Below the pieces are notes generated by a model. That model saw only the letters and a list, made by a program, of their open reading frames with translations, was not told the origin of the DNA and searched no databases. From positions 1-64,000 of the forward strand of contig NZ_JACXBU010000001.1 in the NCBI RefSeq assembly GCF_014700075.1: a stretch of DNA of 64,000 bases, in the 5' to 3' direction. The first letter of the stretch is position 1. The number at the start of each line of letters is the position of its first letter. The position numbers were made by a program, and so were the translations under genes. This document shows, in pieces, positions 29,856 through 37,298 of this stretch. The stretch is from Pseudomonas sp. JM0905a. GTDB lineage: Bacteria > Pseudomonadota > Gammaproteobacteria > Pseudomonadales > Pseudomonadaceae.

Positions 29856-31061
29856 ATGCAGCCCTGGCTGACAGTGGTGGGGATTGGCGAAGACGGTTAT
29901 GCAGGCCTGGGCAAGGCCGCACGTCATGCCCTGCTGGGTGCCGCCGAGGTGGTGGGCGGCCCGCGCCAACTCGACCTGCTGCCGCGCTGCATCCGCGCCC
30001 GTCGCACGCCCTGGCCCAGCCCCTTCTCGCTGGCGCCGGTGCTGGAGCGGCGCGGCACGCCGATCTGCGTGCTGGCCAGCGGCGATCCCATGCTGTTCGG
30101 TGTTGGTGCCAGTCTCGCGCGGCAGGTGTCGGCGGAAGAACTGCGTGTGATCCCCGCACCCTCGTCCTATTCCCTGGCGGCGGCTCGCCTGGGTTGGCCA
30201 TTGCAGGACGTCACCCTGCTCTCGGTGGTTGCGCGTCCCCTGGCGGCCCTCAATGCCCATCTGCACGACGGCGCCCGTCTGCTGGTGCTGAGCAATGACG
30301 GCAGCAGCCCGGCGGCCATCGCTGCACTGCTGACCGAACGTGGCTTCGGCCCCAGCCGGATTACCGTGCTGGAGCACCTGGGCGGCGAGCTTGAGCGACG
30401 CATCGACGGCATTGCCTGCGACTGGTCCCTCGGTGAGGTTGCCGCACTCAACCTGGTGGCCGTCGAAGTTCTGCCCGGTGAGGGCACCCGTCCATTGCCG
30501 CTGACCACCGGCCTGCCGGACGACGCCTATCGCCACGACGGCCAGCTGACCAAGCGCGACGTTCGCGCCATCACCCTCGCGCGCCTGGCTCCGCGTCCCG
30601 GCGAACTGCTCTGGGACGTGGGCGCCGGCTGCGGTTCCATCGGTATCGAGTGGATGCGTGCGCACCCGGATTGCCGCGCCATTGCCATCGAGGCCAACGA
30701 AGGCCGCCAGGCTCACATCCGCCACAACCGCGATGCCCTCGGCGTGCCCGGCCTGCAACTGGTGGCCGGCCAGGCTCCTGCCGCGCTGGACGGGCTGCCC
30801 GCGCCGGATGTCATCTTCATCGGCGGCGGCGTCACTGAACCCGGCATGCTGGACACCTGCTGGAACCAACTCAAGCCCGGTGGCCGGCTGATCGCCAACG
30901 CGGTGACCCTGCAAAGCGAAGCCACGCTGGTGGCTTTCCGTGAACGCCAGGGCGGCGAGCTCACCCGTATCGCCATCGCCCAGGCCCAGCCACTGGGCGG
31001 TTTCGACACCTGGCGTTCGGCATTGCCAATTACCTTGCTGGAAGTGGTCAAGGATGCGTAG
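29856..31061 (+). CDS. cobL: Precorrin-6Y C5,15-methyltransferase (decarboxylating)
   Basis: CobL methylates C5 and C15 and removes the C12 side-chain carboxylate. The 401-residue product is the usual fusion of a CbiE methylase (residues 1-200; [17 protein letters not shown]) and a CbiT-type Rossmann methylase (residues 215-401; [18 protein letters not shown]). GAGGAGAG precedes the ATG. It is divergent from cobG and starts the plus-strand cobL-cbiD-cobK group, although a repeat-like 112-base gap separates it from cbiD. Confidence 0.95.
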   Translation: MQPWLTVVGIGEDGYAGLGKAARHALLGAAEVVGGPRQLDLLPRCIRARRTPWPSPFSLAPVLERRGTPICVLASGDPMLFGVGASLARQVSAEELRVIPAPSSYSLAAARLGWPLQDVTLLSVVARPLAALNAHLHDGARLLVLSNDGSSPAAIAALLTERGFGPSRITVLEHLGGELERRIDGIACDWSLGEVAALNLVAVEVLPGEGTRPLPLTTGLPDDAYRHDGQLTKRDVRAITLARLAPRPGELLWDVGAGCGSIGIEWMRAHPDCRAIAIEANEGRQAHIRHNRDALGVPGLQLVAGQAPAALDGLPAPDVIFIGGGVTEPGMLDTCWNQLKPGGRLIANAVTLQSEATLVAFRERQGGELTRIAIAQAQPLGGFDTWRSALPITLLEVVKDA

Positions 31062-31101
31062 GTTGGCGCAGAACGCAGCGAAGCCCAACGTGTCGGCGTA
31101 C
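31058..31101 (+). repeat. Short intergenic repeat after cobL
   Basis: GTAGGTTGGCG...GCGAAGCCCAACG forms an imperfect hairpin directly after the cobL stop. The pattern (GTAGG start, GAAGCCCA end) resembles the other intergenic repeats in this window, such as the one at 63409-63470. It may act as a weak terminator or mRNA end; this is an inference. Confidence 0.5.
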
Positions 31102-31173
31102 GGGATTACTCCGACATTGGGGCTCGTCCTTCCGGCGCCAGTCGACATCACCTTCTGAGCAGGCCTTAGCCCC

Positions 31174-32271
31174 ATGCGTGACGAAACCCCCGAACAACCC
31201 GCGCCCCTGCGCAGCGGCTACACCACCGGCAGTTGCGCCACCGCCACCAGCCTGGCGGCGGCGCGCCTGCTGCTGGGCGGCGAGGCGGCGGATGCGGTGG
31301 AAATCGTCCTGCCCAAGGACCAGCAGGTGCTGATGCGCCTGGAGTTCTGCCGCCCGAACGATGACGGCGCCGAAGCCGGCACCCTGAAAGATGCCGGCGA
31401 TGATCCGGACGTGACCCACGGCGCGCTGATCTACGCACAGGTGCGCCTGGACGCGGCACCTGGCGTGCGCTTCCACGCAGGTCCGGGCGTCGGTACCGTC
31501 ACCAAGCCGGGCCTGACCCTGGCGGTGGGGGAGCCTGCGATCAACCCGGTACCGCGGCAGATGATGACCGAGCACCTGACCCGCCTCGCTGCCGAGTACC
31601 ACTATTCCGGTGGCTTCGAGGTGACCATCTGCGTGCAGGGCGGCGCGGAGCTGGCGCTGAAGACCATGAACCCGCGCCTAGGCATCCTCGGTGGCCTTTC
31701 CATCCTCGGCACCACCGGGATCGTCCGGCCCTTCTCCTGCTCGGCCTACATCGCCTCGATCCATCAGGGCATCGACGTCGCCCGCGCCAACGGCTTCACC
31801 CATCTCGCGGCGTGCACCGGCAATGCCAGCGAAGATGCCATGCGCCGTCGTTATCACCTGGACGACACCGCCCTGATCGAGATGGGCGACTTCGCGGGCG
31901 CCGTGCTCAAGCACCTGCGCAAGGCGCCTGTGGATAAGCTCAGCCTGTGCGGCGGCTTCGGCAAGATCAGCAAACTCGCCGCCGGCCATATGGACCTGCA
32001 CAGCCGCAGCTCCAGCATCGACCTCCCGCTGCTGGCGCAATGGGCTGCCGAACTGGGCGCCAGCGTCGAGTTGCAGGAGGCCATGCGCGGCGCCAATACC
32101 AGCCAGCTGGCGCTGGCCATGGCCCATGACGCCGGCATCCCGCTGGGCAACGCGGTCTGCGCCCATGCCCTGGCCTTCGCCCGCAAGACGGTGCCGGCCA
32201 GCGTGGCGCTGGAGGTCTTCGCCATCGACCGCCAGGGCAATATCGTCGGCGAGGCGGTGGAGCCGCGATGA
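31174..32271 (+). CDS. cbiD: Cobalt-precorrin-5B C1-methyltransferase
   Basis: CbiD methylates C1 during corrin synthesis. The 365-residue product has the N-terminal [20 protein letters not shown] and central [20 protein letters not shown] family motifs. CbiD is best known from the anaerobic route but replaces CobF in Pseudomonas, and no CobF was found in the window. It overlaps cobK by 4 bases (ATGA). Confidence 0.94.
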   Translation: MRDETPEQPAPLRSGYTTGSCATATSLAAARLLLGGEAADAVEIVLPKDQQVLMRLEFCRPNDDGAEAGTLKDAGDDPDVTHGALIYAQVRLDAAPGVRFHAGPGVGTVTKPGLTLAVGEPAINPVPRQMMTEHLTRLAAEYHYSGGFEVTICVQGGAELALKTMNPRLGILGGLSILGTTGIVRPFSCSAYIASIHQGIDVARANGFTHLAACTGNASEDAMRRRYHLDDTALIEMGDFAGAVLKHLRKAPVDKLSLCGGFGKISKLAAGHMDLHSRSSSIDLPLLAQWAAELGASVELQEAMRGANTSQLALAMAHDAGIPLGNAVCAHALAFARKTVPASVALEVFAIDRQGNIVGEAVEPR

Positions 32272-32999
32272 AGCGCATCCTTCTGCTGGGCGGCATTGCC
32301 GAAGCCCTGGCGCTGGCGCGTCGCCTGGGGCCCGAACACGTCTACAGCCTTGCCGGCCTCGGCAAAGTGCCGGAGGACCTCGACTGCCAGGTTCGCGTCG
32401 GCGGTTATGGCGGTGCCCAGGGGCTGGCGCGGTTCATTGAGGAAGAGGGAATCGGCTTGCTGGTGGATGCCACCCATCCCTATGCCGCGCAGATCAGCCA
32501 CAACGCGGCGGCGGCTGCCGGCATGGCCCATGTTTCCTGCTGGGCCCTGCGGCGCCCCGGCTGGCAGGCAGGCCCTGATGACGACTGGCGCAACGTGGCC
32601 GACTGGGCCGCGCTGATCGAGGCACTGAAGGCCTTCCGCCGGCCTTTCTTCACCCTCGGCCGTGAACCGCTGGAACACCTGCACGAGATTCCGCCAGAGC
32701 AGCACTGGACTGTGCGCTGCCTGCAGGGGCAACCGGCCGGGGAACGCTACGAGGTGATCGGTGCCCGTGGCCCCTTCAGCCTCGACGGCGAGCGTGAGCT
32801 GTTCCGCCGATTGCGCAGCGACGTGCTGATCAGCAAGAACAGCGGCAGCCAGTCCACTGAACCCAAGTTGCAGGTCGCCCGCGAGCTCGGGCTGCCGGTG
32901 CTGATCCTCGAGCGCCCGGAGCTGCCTGCCGTTACCCGCGAATTCGAATCCGTCGAGCGCCTCTGGCAGGCCCTCGCCACCTACCTGGAAAACCCATGA
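32268..32999 (+). CDS. cobK: Precorrin-6A reductase
   Basis: CobK uses NADPH to reduce precorrin-6A to dihydro-precorrin-6A. The 243-residue product starts [20 protein letters not shown] and has the conserved [14 protein letters not shown] and [15 protein letters not shown] segments. The ATG lies in the cbiD stop (ATGA), and the stop overlaps the next gene in the same way. Confidence 0.94.
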   Translation: MKRILLLGGIAEALALARRLGPEHVYSLAGLGKVPEDLDCQVRVGGYGGAQGLARFIEEEGIGLLVDATHPYAAQISHNAAAAAGMAHVSCWALRRPGWQAGPDDDWRNVADWAALIEALKAFRRPFFTLGREPLEHLHEIPPEQHWTVRCLQGQPAGERYEVIGARGPFSLDGERELFRRLRSDVLISKNSGSQSTEPKLQVARELGLPVLILERPELPAVTREFESVERLWQALATYLENP

Positions 33000-33703
33000 A
33001 CGCAACACCCTACGCCCGCGTGCTGTTCGCCGGGCCGGACCTCGCCCAAGGCTCTTTCGCTGAGCTGTTCCGCCGCCAGCTTCTGGCATTGCGTGGCGAG
33101 TCAGCCTTGGCCGATATCGTCGATACCAGCGCCGGTCACGACCTGCTGTGGCAGCGCGTTCAGGCGAGTCCACGCCCCTTGCTGGTGATCGACCTCGAAC
33201 CGCAATCCTCGTCTCAGCACCTGGACTGGCTGCGCAGCGAACTAGGCCGCCTGGATGCCCCAGAACAGCTCTTCGCCGCCAGCCTGCTGGGCCAGTTCGA
33301 CGCCGACCCGGCCGGCGCCGCCTGCACCCTGGCCGAACGCCGCGAACTGCACCTGGCCTGCGTGGACGTACCGGCACTGCCGGAGAGCCATTCCTGGTCC
33401 TGCATCCCGCCCCACGCCCGCCGTCTGCTGCTGTGCAACGGCCCGCGCTGCACCCGTCGCGGCGCGCTGCCGCTGTGGAAAAAACTGCGGGAAACCCTAA
33501 AGGCCGCCGGCAAGCTGGAGTGCGAAGGCGGCGTGCATATCACCCGCACCCAATGCCAGTTCCCCTGCGATGAAGGCCCTACCGCCAGCCTCTACCCGGA
33601 AGGCGAGTGGTACCGCATTCGCGACGAGGAAGAGGTGCTGCGCTGGGTGCAGGAGCGGATAGTCGAAGATCAGCAGGTGCCGGAGATGTTGATGAAGGCG
33701 TGA
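32996..33703 (+). CDS. Thioredoxin-like [2Fe-2S] ferredoxin domain protein
   Basis: The 235-residue product has a C-terminal domain with C147, C152 (LLCNGPRCTRRG) and C187, C191 (RTQCQFPCDEG). This is the cysteine pattern of thioredoxin-fold 2Fe-2S ferredoxins. The first 140 residues match nothing I recognise. It is coupled to cobK by an ATGA overlap, so it probably serves the cobalamin pathway, perhaps as electron donor for CobG or for cobalt reduction. The ligand pattern is seen in the sequence; the role is inferred. Confidence 0.75.
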   Translation: MNATPYARVLFAGPDLAQGSFAELFRRQLLALRGESALADIVDTSAGHDLLWQRVQASPRPLLVIDLEPQSSSQHLDWLRSELGRLDAPEQLFAASLLGQFDADPAGAACTLAERRELHLACVDVPALPESHSWSCIPPHARRLLLCNGPRCTRRGALPLWKKLRETLKAAGKLECEGGVHITRTQCQFPCDEGPTASLYPEGEWYRIRDEEEVLRWVQERIVEDQQVPEMLMKA

Positions 33704-33739
33704 GCGGGGCGACGGTGGAGTGAAACGATACCCATCGAC

Positions 33740-34471
33740 TCACAGCTCAGAGATGACCCGGTACTCCGCCCCCAATTCCTCCGCCAGCTTCCTTGCCCGT
33801 CCCAGCCGAATCGGCCCGCTTTCGATATCCACCAGCAGCGTCGGGCAACCCGGCGGCTGCAGTGACGACCAGTCCTTCAACCGCCCATCGGTGAGCACCA
33901 GCAAACGCTGTTCCTCGGCCGGCTTCTGCCGCTGCCGGCGGGCCAGCCAGTGGGTGGATTGCTGCAGTGCCTTGATGACGGGCGTACCACCGCCAGCGCC
34001 GAGTTCGGCGAGCCAGTGATGCAGGGCGGGGGAGGCTTTCTGGCCCTGCCAGAGCCACTGGGGCTGGTGGCCGGTGGCGTGGAGTACGGCGAGGCGCGCT
34101 CGCTCGCGGTAGGCAGCTTCGAACAGATTGGCCAGCAACCCCTTGGCCTGGGCCAGGGCGCCGTGGCGGCGGGTGGAGGCAGAGGCATCCACCACCACCA
34201 GCCAGAGCTGGTCGGGGCGCTGGCTGCGCGGTGCACGCACCAGGTCGGAGGCCTTGCGCGGGCGGCCACGCAGGAGCGTGGGCAACCACTGGATTGCGCC
34301 ATTGGCTCCCGCACGGCGAGCACCGCTGCGACCGTTGCCGAGAGTGCCGGGTCTGGGCCGGGCACCCGCCCCTGTGACCGTGCGCGGGCGGATGCTCAGG
34401 GCTTTTTTGGCCAGCGCGGCAGCTCGCGTCGCTCGCCCATGGGCACCGCTTGCGCGGGCAGTTCCCCCCAT
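33740..34471 (-). CDS. VWA-domain protein, ChlD/BchD-like chelatase subunit
   Basis: The 243-residue product has a von Willebrand A domain with the metal site DASAS at residues 95-99, the threonine of [10 protein letters not shown] and [10 protein letters not shown]. Its N terminus is basic and proline-rich. It follows the ChlI-like ATPase and probably forms a chelatase motor for CobN, as ChlD does for ChlH. The only in-frame ATG is at 34471, with GAGG just upstream, which makes it overlap the ATPase gene by 76 bases in another frame. A shorter form with a rarer start codon cannot be excluded. Confidence 0.78.
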   Translation of the reverse strand: MGGTARASGAHGRATRAAALAKKALSIRPRTVTGAGARPRPGTLGNGRSGARRAGANGAIQWLPTLLRGRPRKASDLVRAPRSQRPDQLWLVVVDASASTRRHGALAQAKGLLANLFEAAYRERARLAVLHATGHQPQWLWQGQKASPALHHWLAELGAGGGTPVIKALQQSTHWLARRQRQKPAEEQRLLVLTDGRLKDWSSLQPPGCPTLLVDIESGPIRLGRARKLAEELGAEYRVISEL

Positions 34472-35397
34472 TGGCCCTCACCACCAGAGGTCTGCGACTG
34501 CGAGGCGGCCGGTGGAGCTTGCGGCGGTTGCGCAGCGGGTGGCGGTGTGTGGGTGCGGCGGTGGGCGAGGGCGAAATCTTCGACAGCGTCGATGTCTTCG
34601 GCTTCGATGCGCTGGGCGCCGCGCCAGGCAGCGTGGGCGCGGGCGGCGCGCAGCCAGACCAGGTCGGCGCGCAGGCCGTCGACGCCGGCGGCGAAGCAGC
34701 GCTGGGCGATGTCATCGAGGGCGGCATCGTCCAGGGGAATGCCGGGCACGCGTTCCCGCGCGTCCTGGCAACGTCGGGCCAGGGCCTCTTGTTCGCCGTT
34801 CCATTGGTCGATGAAGGCCTGCGGATTGGCATCGAAGGCCAGGCGGCGACGCACGATTTCAGCGCGTTCGGCCGGTTGCGGCTGGCCGTCCTGGCGGACT
34901 TTTAGGCCGAAGCGGTCCAGCAGTTGCGGGCGCAGTTCGCCTTCTTCCGGATTCATGGTGCCGATCAGCACGAAGCGGGCGGGGTGGCGGTGGGAAACAC
35001 CATCGCGTTCCACCTGGTTCACGCCGCTGGCGGCCACGTCGAGCAGCAGGTCCACCAGGTGGTCGGGCAACAGGTTCACTTCATCCACGTAGAGCACGCC
35101 GCCGTGGGCCTTGGCCAGCACGCCGGGCGAGAAGCGCGCGCGGCCCTCGCCGAGGGCAGCGTCCAGGTCGAGGGTGCCGACGATGCGCTCTTCGCTGGCA
35201 CCCAGGGGCAGGGTGACGAAGGTGGCTTCCGGCAAGAGGTCGGCGATACCGCGCGCCAGGGTGGATTTGGCCATGCCGCGCGGACCTTCGATCAGCACGC
35301 CGCCGATGGCGGGGTCGATGGCGGCGAGGTAGAGCGCCAGCTTCAGTTCGTCGGAACCGACGACGGCGCTCAGGGGAAAGTGGAGAAGGTCGGACAT
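34396..35397 (-). CDS. ChlI/BchI-like AAA ATPase, cobaltochelatase partner
   Basis: The 333-residue AAA+ protein has Walker [10 protein letters not shown] (residues 38-46, with Ala in place of the usual Gly before Lys), Walker B VLYVDE (101-106), and the sensor region [22 protein letters not shown] proline- and glutamine-rich stretch covers residues 280-310. With the VWA protein it likely powers cobalt insertion by CobN, replacing CobS/CobT, which are not seen here. The start is ATG 35397; an open frame extends upstream, but the family begins here. Confidence 0.85.
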   Translation of the reverse strand: MSDLLHFPLSAVVGSDELKLALYLAAIDPAIGGVLIEGPRGMAKSTLARGIADLLPEATFVTLPLGASEERIVGTLDLDAALGEGRARFSPGVLAKAHGGVLYVDEVNLLPDHLVDLLLDVAASGVNQVERDGVSHRHPARFVLIGTMNPEEGELRPQLLDRFGLKVRQDGQPQPAERAEIVRRRLAFDANPQAFIDQWNGEQEALARRCQDARERVPGIPLDDAALDDIAQRCFAAGVDGLRADLVWLRAARAHAAWRGAQRIEAEDIDAVEDFALAHRRTHTPPPAAQPPQAPPAASQSQTSGGEGQWGELPAQAVPMGERRELPRWPKKP

Positions 35398-35520
35398 GGC
35401 GGGATCCTGGGAAAGCGTGTCGCGCATGGTAGCGAAAGGTCGGGGTGGCCGATAGAAATCAGTGATTGAACGGCGCGCGGCGATCCAGTAGGTTATCCAG
35501 CATTCGCTTTGGAGATTGTC

Positions 35521-35640
35521 ATGCCGCAACTCGCTTCCACTTCGCTCACCGCTCGCCAGGCTCATGCCCAGGCGCGTGTGCGTGTGGCCGCTGCGGCCAG
35601 CTATTTCTATGGGTATTGGTTTAGCCACGGGCTGGCCTGA
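35521..35640 (+). CDS. Aromatic leader peptide 1 upstream of the DAHP synthase gene
   Basis: This 39-codon frame starts with ATG at 35521 behind GGAG (35511-35514) and ends in TGA. After an Ala/Arg/Val-rich part it closes with [13 protein letters not shown], so six of seven consecutive residues (28-34) are Tyr, Phe or Trp. A strong terminator lies 50 bases downstream. This is the layout of a transcription-attenuation leader that senses charged aromatic tRNAs. GGGTAT (35611-35616), inside the aromatic codons, can pair with ATACCC (35640-35645), and CCTGAT can pair with ATCAGG (35636-35652), giving alternative hairpins. Too short for routine gene calling; I found no protein match from memory. 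Confidence 0.7.
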   Translation: MPQLASTSLTARQAHAQARVRVAAAASYFYGYWFSHGLA

Positions 35641-35690
35641 TACCCAATCAGGCGGCCCACTCCAGCAGGGTCGCCGCCAAAGCTCCACGA

Positions 35691-35729
35691 AACCCCCGGT
35701 CGGCAACCCGACCGGGGGTTTTTGTTTTT
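35691..35729 (+). terminator. Attenuator terminator between the two leader frames
   Basis: A perfect 13-bp stem at 35691-35703 and 35708-35720 with a CAAC loop is followed by TTTGTTTTT. It is one of the strongest terminators in the window, yet it lies inside the aroF leader, where no full gene ends. That points to conditional termination. Confidence 0.93.
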
Positions 35730-35771
35730 CCGGCCCACAAGGCCAAACACATGAGATTCGAGGATCGCACC

Positions 35772-35873
35772 ATGATCAGCTACCGCACCTACCAGACCTA
35801 TTACCGCAACTCCGACTGGCGATTTAGCCGCGCAGGCACCGCTCAGACACCGTTGAATCGAACACCCAGATAG
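35772..35873 (+). CDS. Aromatic leader peptide 2 upstream of the DAHP synthase gene
   Basis: The 33-codon frame starts with ATG at 35772 behind GAGGATCG and ends in TAG. Its first half is [20 protein letters not shown], with four Tyr, one Trp and one Phe in 18 residues. The W-x-F-S-R/H segment resembles the end of leader 1 (WFSHG). It lies between the attenuator and aroF, 42 bases before the latter. It may be a second sensor acting on translation of aroF, or a degenerate duplicate of leader 1. Confidence 0.6.
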   Translation: MISYRTYQTYYRNSDWRFSRAGTAQTPLNRTPR

Positions 35874-35915
35874 CGCCGCGCGCGGATCGAGCCGCGCCGG
35901 CTGAGGACGCCAGTC

Positions 35916-37007
35916 ATGAATTCGCACCAATCCGTTCTGCCTACCGCTGTACAGCCGCTCCATGCCATGGCACTGGAGGCTGCCCTTCCCCCATCGCGCA
36001 GCACCCAGCCGCTGCCCACTCCCGCCGAATTGCGCCAGCGCCTGCCGCTGTCCCTTGAGCTCGCCCGTCAGATCAACGCCCAGCGCGAGGCCGTGCGCGC
36101 CGTGCTGGATGGCGAGGATTCGCGGCTGCTGGTGGTGGTCGGCCCTTGCTCCATCCACGATGCCGATTCCGCCCTCGACTACGCACGTCGCCTCGCCAGG
36201 CTGGCGCCGGAAGTCAGTGACCAACTGCTGTTGGTGATGCGCGCCTACGTCGAGAAGCCGCGCACCACCGTGGGCTGGAAGGGGCTGGTCTACGACCCGC
36301 ATCTGGATGGCAGTGGCGACATGGCCGGGGGGCTGGCCCTGAGCCGCCGGCTGATGCTGGAGATGGCTGAACTGGGGCTTCCGGTTGCCACGGAACTGCT
36401 GCAACCGCTGGTGGCCGGCTACCTGGATGACCTGCTGAGCTGGGCCGCCATCGGTGCGCGCACCAGTGAGTCGCAGATCCACCGCGAGATGGTCAGCGGG
36501 CTGGACCTGCCTGTGGGTTTCAAGAACGGAACGGACGGCAGCCTCGGCATCGCCACCGACGCCATGCGCTCGGCCGCCCATGCCCACCAGCATTTCGGCA
36601 TCGACACCCTGGGGCGTCCGGCGCTGGTGCAGACCGCCGGCAATGCGGACACCCACCTGGTGCTGCGCGGCGGCCACAAAGGGCCGAACCATGACGCCGC
36701 CAGCGTGCAGGCGGCCCGCGAGGGGCTGGAGAAACTTGGCATTGCGCCGCGCATCATGGTCGATTGCAGCCACGCCAACAGCGGCAAGGACCCGTTGCGC
36801 CAGCCCGCAGTGCTGGAAGACGTGGTCAATCAGCGCCTGGCCGGCCAGGACGCCCTGCGCGGCGTGATGATCGAGAGCCACCTGTTCGATGGCGCGCAAT
36901 CGCTGTCCTGCGATATGCGTTATGGCGTTTCGATTACCGATGGGTGCCTGGGTTGGGAAGGCACCGAGCGCATTCTTCGGGAGGCGGCGGAGCGGCTGCG
37001 CGGGTGA
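35916..37007 (+). CDS. aroF: 3-deoxy-7-phosphoheptulonate (DAHP) synthase, class I
   Basis: This enzyme joins erythrose 4-phosphate and phosphoenolpyruvate, the first step of aromatic amino acid synthesis. The 363-residue product is of the AroG/AroF/AroH type, with VVVGPCSIHDADSALDYA, RAYVEKPRTTVGWKGL, GFKNGTDGS, GGHKGPNHD and CSHANSGKD motifs. GAGGACGCC precedes the ATG. Which amino acid inhibits it cannot be read. It lies between chelatase genes, as PA2943 does in P. aeruginosa, and its leader holds two aromatic reading frames and a terminator. The symbol is used loosely for the family. Confidence 0.95.
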   Translation: MNSHQSVLPTAVQPLHAMALEAALPPSRSTQPLPTPAELRQRLPLSLELARQINAQREAVRAVLDGEDSRLLVVVGPCSIHDADSALDYARRLARLAPEVSDQLLLVMRAYVEKPRTTVGWKGLVYDPHLDGSGDMAGGLALSRRLMLEMAELGLPVATELLQPLVAGYLDDLLSWAAIGARTSESQIHREMVSGLDLPVGFKNGTDGSLGIATDAMRSAAHAHQHFGIDTLGRPALVQTAGNADTHLVLRGGHKGPNHDAASVQAAREGLEKLGIAPRIMVDCSHANSGKDPLRQPAVLEDVVNQRLAGQDALRGVMIESHLFDGAQSLSCDMRYGVSITDGCLGWEGTERILREAAERLRG

Positions 37008-37068
37008 GGACCCGACAGGTTCTCCCCCTGTCGCAAATGAATGCGTTCCAGCGGGCAATGAGCTGAAG

Positions 37069-37226
37069 GGCAGGACTGCGTCCTGCCATAGCGATTGAAA
37101 TCGCCCCCACAGGGTTTGTGCCAATGGAATGCTCAGAGCCAGGTAGGGTGGATGTCGTTTTTCACATCCACCAACGAGGTCAGGCCAACCAACGAGGGTG
37201 GATCGACGAAGCGTGATCTACCCTAC
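37069..37226. repeat. Repeat cluster between aroF and cobN, first part
   Basis: The 291-base gap holds several elements. A hairpin GGCAGGAC-TGC-GTCCTGCC (37069-37087) could end aroF transcripts. A GCGATTGAAATCGCCCCCACAGG unit (37091-37113) follows. Then comes the GTAGGGTGGAT inverted repeat, copy 2 (37143-37153 with 37216-37226). No gene was found in it. Confidence 0.7.
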
Positions 37227-37250
37227 GGCTTACAGGGTTGCTGCGCGATC

Positions 37251-37279
37251 CATCGCGAATGAAATCGTTCCCACAGGTT
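37251..37279. repeat. REP-like unit before the end of cobN
   Basis: ATCGCGAATGAAATCGTTCCCACAGG matches the core of the units at 51467-51508 (GCGAATGAATTCGCTCCCACAG), 37091-37113, 23431-23449 and 63485-63514. It is a short palindromic extragenic element common in Pseudomonas. Confidence 0.65.
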
Positions 37280-37298
37280 GCCTGGGCTTCAGGGCGAA

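Noticed and set aside
29772-31175. 467-codon open frame on minus, opposite cobL
   Set aside because: CobL on plus shows both methylase domains; the minus frame is a mirror product.
31854-33377. 507-codon open frame on minus, opposite cbiD, cobK and the ferredoxin gene
   Set aside because: It spans three coupled plus-strand genes and shows only low-complexity composition.
35607-37124. 505-codon open frame on minus, opposite aroF and its leader
   Set aside because: Antisense to a well-conserved enzyme, and would run through the attenuator terminator.
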